A DNA stretch of 64,000 nt from Hirundichthys speculiger (lineage: Eukaryota; Chordata; Actinopteri; Beloniformes; Exocoetidae). Of the stretch, positions 59,814 to 64,000 are shown in pieces. The stretch is taken from positions 2,294,001-2,358,000 of the forward strand of contig JAGFBZ010000693.1 of assembly GCA_018398805.1 (NCBI GenBank), in the 5' to 3' direction. The translations under genes and the position numbers were made by a program. The stretch's first letter is position 1; every line of letters starts with the position of its first letter. The notes beneath the pieces are model-generated. The model saw only the letters and a program-made list of their open reading frames with translations. It did not search any database and was not told the origin of the DNA.

Positions 59814-61106
59814 TAGGGCTGTCAATTTCTCAAAATAATTAATCAGATTAATCGCATGAGTGTCAATAGTTAATCATTATTAATCACAAATTAATCGCAT
59901 ATTTTTATCTGTTCTAAATCTACTTTATACAGATCTTTTTCAAGTTGTATTACTCTTATTAATACGAGTCCTGACTAGAACCAGAAAATATAACCATATT
60001 AGTCCAGTCCTGAGGTCTCTGGCTTCCTGTCACTCAGAGAATAGACTTTAAAACATCTCTACTTGTGTTCAAGTCTCTTCATGGCCCCAAAGTCCATCTC
60101 TGACATGTTAGAGCCATATGAACCAACCTGGACTCTGAGAACCTCAGGTAGTGGTCTCCTGCTGGTGCCCAGAGTCAGGACTAAACAAGGTGAAGCTGCA
60201 TTTCAGTTTTATGCTCCTAAAATCTGGAACCAGTCTTCCAGCAGATGTGAGACAGACCTGAACTCTGACAATGTTCTGATCCAGACTGAAACAGTTCTGT
60301 TTAGATGTGAAGATGATGAATGGAAGGATTTTTTCTGCACTCTTCATTTATAATTTAATTAATTAATTTTATTTATTGTTGATTATTTTTATGCTTGTAT
60401 GGAATGATTCTATTTGCCTTCTTGTGACTTTTATGCATCTGTAAAGCACTTTGAATTGCCTTGTGTACAAATTGTGCTCTACAAATAAAGTTGCCTTGCC
60501 TAATATGAGAGTACACAAATCCTTGCTTATGCATGTTTATTTTATTGCTACAATGCCAAATCCATTATATATTATATATATTATATATCACAACATTTTC
60601 TCTTATGTTCTTCATACAAAATATTTTCATGGTTTGCTTCAAACAGGGGGGCTCTCTGCATCAGCGCTCTCATTAGCCGACAAGTTATACTTGAGAGTGG
60701 TCGAACTCCGGTTTTAACTAAATTCACATCGACAGCAAACACAAACAACATTTATCTTGTGGAGTTAGTCATCAGGCAAGGTTTTGAAGCTGAACTTACC
60801 ATTCAAAATAGTATCATTTGTATCCATTTTATTCCAGCTACTGCTAACGGAGGTTTGTTTACGTTTGTCCGTCTGCGACATGGCCGTCGACGTCAGTGCA
60901 TGGCTTCCTGTTTTGACAGAACTACAGAGGACTACAGGACTACAACTACGGCGGGGCCCGAGGCTCATGAAGCCTGGAGGCAACACCTACTCTCCTCTCT
61001 ACTATTGTACATCAACGGCCAGGCTAAGGCTCGCATTAATCGCGCGTTAAAAAAATCAGTTGCGTTAAAATTATTTTGCGTTAATCACGCGTTAACTTTG
61101 ACAGCC

Positions 61107-61109
<3 letters not shown>
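59814..61109. mobile_element. Non-autonomous hAT (TAGGGCTGTCAA type)
   Basis: The 1296-bp element starts TAGGGCTGTCAA and ends TTGACAGCCCTA, with subterminal TTAATCGC / GCGTTAATC repeats, which is a very common teleost hAT pattern. The eight bases on each side are ATATATAT, as expected for an 8-bp duplication, although the target is a TA repeat and so gives weak proof. An L2-like LINE (59969-60500) is inserted in it. The part 60830-61020 is GC-richer and contains TGACATGGCCGTCGACG-like sequence of unknown role. No transposase motif is visible. Confidence 0.85.
59969..60500 (+). mobile_element. 5'-truncated LINE (L2/CR1-like) with 9-bp TSD
   Basis: The fragment runs from TCCTGACTAGAACCAG to a terminal ACAAATAAAGTTGCCTTGCC. 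TAATACGAG (59960-59968) and TAATATGAG (60501-60509) flank it, a 9-bp duplication with one mismatch. The coding part shows SDMLEPYEPTWTLRTSGSG, GEAAFQFYAPKIWN and FRCEDDEWKDFFCTLH, with a frameshift after KIWN. The 3' region has the usual AAGCACTTTGAATTGCC motif. It belongs to the same family as 470-1045. Confidence 0.87.

Positions 61110-61202
<93 letters not shown>
61110..61202. repeat. (TA)n microsatellite, middle part
   Basis: About 46 TA units with one CT interruption near 61154, between the hAT end and the LINE tail. Confidence 0.97.
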
Positions 61203-61205
<3 letters not shown>

Positions 61206-63626
61206 ATCCATCCATCCATCCATTAACTCCCGCTTGGTCCGGAATCGGTCGCGGGGGCAGCAGCTTCAGCTGAGAGGCCCAGACCTCCCTCCCCCGGCCG
61301 CTTCCACCAGCTCCTCCGGGAGAATCCCGAGGCGCTCCCAGGCCAGCCGAGAGATATAAGCTCTCCAGCGGGTCCTGGGTCTTCCCCGTGGTCTTCTCCC
61401 AGTTGGACATGCCCGAAACACCTCCCCAGGGAGGCGTCCGGGGGGCATCCTAACCAGATGCCCGAACCACCTCAACTGGCTCCTCTCGATGTGAAGGAGC
61501 AGCGGCTCTACTCTGAGTCCCTCCCGAATGACCGAACTTCTCACCCTATCTCTAAGGGAGAGTCCAGCCACCTACGGAGAAAGCTCATTTCGCCGCTTGT
61601 ATCCGCGATCTCATTCTTTCGGTCACTACCCACAGTTCATGACCATAGGTGAGGGTTGGAACAAAGATCGACCGGTAAACAGAGAGCCTTGCCATTTGGC
61701 TCAGCTCTCTCTTCACCGCAACAGACTGGTACAGAGTCTGCACCACAGCAGACGCCGCACCAATCCGTCTGTCGATCTCCCGCTCCTTTCTCCCATCACT
61801 CGTGAACAAGACCCCGAGATACTTAAACTCCTCCACTTGAGGCAGAACCTCACTCCCGACCCGGAGGAGGCATTCTACCCTTTTCCGACTGAGGACCATG
61901 GTCTCAGATTTGGAGGTGCTGATTCTCATCCCTGCCGCTTCACACTCGGCTGCGAACCGCTCCAGCGAGAGTTGCAGATCCCCACTCGATGGCGCCAACA
62001 GGACCACATCATCTGCAAACAGCAGAGACGAGACCCCGACACCACCGAACCGGAACCCTTCCGCTCCATGGCGCGCCTAGAATTCTGTCCATAAACGTTA
62101 TGAACAAAACGGTGACAAAGGGCAGCCCTGAGTCCAACTCCCACCGAAAACGAATCCAACTTACAACCGGCAATGCAGACCAAGCTCCCACTCCGTTGTA
62201 CACAGGGACTGGACAGCCCGTAACAACGGGCCCAGCACCCCATACTCCTGGAGTACCCCCCACAGGACCCCCCGAGGGACACGGTCAAATGCCTTCTCCA
62301 AGTCCACAAAACACATGTGGACTGGTTGGGCAAATTCCCATGTTCCCTCAAGGACCCTAGTGAGGGTATAGAGCTGGTCCAGTGTTCCACAACCAGGACG
62401 GAACCCGCATTGTTTCTCCTGAATCCGGGATTCGACAATCGATCGAACTCTCTTCTCCAGCACCCCTGCATAGACCTTACCAGGGAGGCTGAGGAGTGTG
62501 ATTCCCCTGTAATTGGAACACACCCTCCGGTCCCCCTTCTTAAAAAGGGGAACCACCACCCCGGTCTGCCAATCCAGAGGTACTGCCCCCAATTTCCATG
62601 CGATGTTGCAGAGACGTGTCAACCAAGACAGTCCTACAACATCCAGAGCCTTCCGGAAATCAGGGCGGATCTCGTCCACCCCCGGAGCCCGGCCACTGTG
62701 CAGCTTCTTAACTACCTCAGCGACCTCAGCTCCGGTAATGAACGAGCCCACCCCCAAGTCCACAGGCTCAGCATCCTCAACGGAAGACATGTTGGTGGGA
62801 TTGAGAAGGTCCTCGAAGTATTCCTTCCACCGCCGAACGACATCTCCGGTCGAGGTCAGCAGCACCCCATCCCCACTATACACAGTGTTGGTGAAGCACT
62901 GCTTTCCCCGCCTGAGCCGCCTGACGGTTTGCCAGAATCTCAGAGGAGCCGATCGAAAGTCTTTTTCCATGGCCTCACCGAACTCCTCCCACACCCGAGT
63001 TTTCGCCTCAGAGACCACCAAAGCCCGCCGCCGCTTGCCTGCCTGCGATACCTGTCTACTGATTCCGGAGTCCCACAAGCTAACCAAGCCCGGTAGGACT
63101 CCTTCTTCAGTCTGACGGCCTCTCTCACCCGAGGTGTCCACCACCGAGTTCGAGGATTGCCGCCACGACAGGCACCGACGACCTTACGGCCACAGCTCCG
63201 GTCAGCCGCTTCAGCAATGGAGGCGCGGAACATGGCCCATTCAGACTCAATGTCCCCCGCCTCCCCCGGGATGTGGTTGAAGCTCTGCCGGAGGTGTGAG
63301 TTGAAGATCTTTCTGACAGGTTCCTCTGCCAGACGTTCCCAGCAAACCCTCACAACACGTTTGGGCCTGCCAGGTCTGACCAGCATTCTCCCCCGCCATC
63401 TGATCCAACCCACCACCAGGTAGTGATCAGTTGACAGCTCAGCTCCTCTCTTCACCCGAGTGTCCAAAACATACGGCCGAAGATCAGATGATACGACTAT
63501 AAAGTCGATCATCGATCTCTGGCCAAGAGTGTCCTGATGCCATGTGCATTTATGAACACTCTTATGTTTGAACATGGTGTTCGTTATGGACAAACTGGAC
63601 GAGCACAGAAGTCCAACAACAGAACA

Positions 63627-63628
<2 letters not shown>
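61202..63628 (-). mobile_element. RTE-clade LINE (Rex3-like), 5' truncated
   Basis: On the minus strand the order is endonuclease C-terminus, reverse transcriptase, C-terminal region, a very short 3' UTR and a (GGAT)n tail (61202-61223 as CCAT on the plus strand). A single ORF, short 3' UTR and tetranucleotide tail are features of RTE elements such as fish Rex3. The 5' part with most of the endonuclease is missing, and TA repeats abut both ends, so the copy seems to have landed in, or next to, a TA microsatellite. GC content is clearly above the surroundings. The exact family name needs a repeat-library search. Confidence 0.88.
61266..63600 (-). pseudogene. RTE-type ORF2: endonuclease-reverse transcriptase, frameshifted
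   Basis: From the minus-strand 5' side: an apurinic-type endonuclease end with WHQDTLGQRSMIDFIVVSSD and LSTDHYLVVGW (63400-63545), a linker (EKDFRSAPLRFWQTVRRLRR, about 62930-62990), RT blocks FKKGDRRVCSNYRGITLLSL (about 62485-62560) and FRPGCGTLDQLYTLTRVLEG, catalytic motif A VDLEKAFDR (62281-62307), motif C FADD (62008-62019), then EEFKYLGVLFTSDGR (61800-61845), YRSIFVPTLTYGHELWV (about 61625-61690) and the C-terminal LRWFGHLVRMPPGRLPGEVF (61405-61470). The family copies element RNA into the genome by target-primed reverse transcription. At least three frame changes (near 63050, between motifs A and C, and before the C-terminal part, where RIQAAK and AGLSLRDRV are in different frames) make it inactive, although both catalytic Asp motifs are still readable. 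Confidence 0.88.

Positions 63629-63685
<57 letters not shown>
63628..63685. repeat. (TA)n microsatellite, right part
   Basis: About 28 TA units at the truncated 5' end of the RTE LINE. The minus-strand frame that begins in it is fused by chance to the LINE endonuclease code. Confidence 0.97.
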
Positions 63686-63688
<3 letters not shown>

Positions 63689-63967
63689 GAGTCAATGAGG
63701 ACTTGCCTTATTTTTGCAGCCAGAACCTAGTGGTCAGTAAGTACAGGAACTGCAGAAAAAAAAAAGTACTTCCTGATGATCTTCGATCTGGAAATGGGAG
63801 GGTTGCTGCTTGGTCCCATCATCCTGATGGTAAGAGAGCATCATAATTTAATGGTGATTTAATGTCAGTATGAAGTACTGCATCAAAAGCATAGGTGGGA
63901 CTATATATTGGTATTGTCCAAAATTGTTTCAATAATATCAGCAAATATCCATTATCATTTATATATT
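63686..63967. other. Noncoding DNA
   Basis: A short AT-rich stretch with an A tract at 63755. No feature is recognised before the next transposon terminus. Confidence 0.45.
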
Positions 63968-64000
63968 AGGGCTGGGCAAGTTAACGCATTATCATCGTGT
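63968..64000 (+). mobile_element. Start of a hAT-like element, cut by the window end
   Basis: TAGGGCTGGGCAAGTTAACG followed by CATTATCATCG resembles the left terminus of teleost hAT elements related to the one at 59814 (TAGGGCTG, then TTAACGC-type repeats). Only 33 bases are inside the window. Confidence 0.6.

Noticed and set aside
60759..61226. 155-codon plus-strand frame ending in Ile-Tyr repeats
   Set aside because: It runs through the hAT end and the TA microsatellite. The terminal part is repeat translation and the start lies inside a transposon.
62317..63096. 259- and 200-codon plus-strand frames over 62.3-63.1 kb, and a 188-codon frame at 61.5-62.1 kb
   Set aside because: They are antisense shadows of the minus-strand RTE reverse transcriptase; the high GC content of the LINE keeps the antisense frames open.

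Overview
This window looks like a piece of a teleost fish chromosome. The evidence is the repeat content: an RTE-clade (Rex3-like) LINE, L2/CR1-like LINE 3' ends, a tRNA-headed SINE with an (ATGG)n tail, several hAT elements (one beginning TAGGGCTGTCAA), Tc1/mariner relics, a PIF/Harbinger-like MITE and many CA, GATA-like and GAAA microsatellites. I can support no intact host protein-coding gene, no rRNA or tRNA gene, no CRISPR array and no prokaryote-type operon. The window reads as intergenic or deep intronic DNA. Almost all long ATG-started reading frames are chance products of low-complexity tracts or run antisense to transposon code.

Layout. 1-4200 is repeat-rich: a minus-strand LINE 3' end (about 470-1045), a 1.3 kb DNA transposon with a perfect 8-bp target duplication (1907-3230) that carries a decayed THAP-type zinc-finger exon, a Tc1/mariner-type transposase relic (about 3350-3770) and a SINE/RTE tail. 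4.2-34 kb is mostly unique noncoding DNA with microsatellites, two further Tc1 relics (26.9 kb and 29.0-29.5 kb) and a few AT-rich motif clusters that could be conserved noncoding elements. At 34.9-35.8 kb a hAT MITE and a Harbinger-like MITE stand back to back. 36-49 kb is again mostly unique DNA, with a possible unrecognised minus-strand exon at 37.5-37.7 kb, a LINE/SINE tail at 44 kb and a Tc1 N-terminal relic at 46 kb. 49.5-51.6 kb holds a possible LTR or promoter, a SINE and a repeat bounded by inverted CCTCCGCCAAG.

The last 10 kb is a transposon graveyard. At 54.3-56.4 kb a SINE was hit by a hAT, whose transposase exon was then hit by a TA-target (pogo/Tigger-like) element, which itself holds further fragments. 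At 59.8-63.7 kb a hAT interrupted by an L2-like LINE and a 5'-truncated, frameshifted RTE LINE sit together in one TA microsatellite. The window ends inside the start of another hAT-like element. The parts relate to each other as layers of insertion, not as a cooperating system. I found no novel functional system. The best leads are the THAP-bearing 8-bp-TSD element, the datable insertion nest and two unassigned reading frames.
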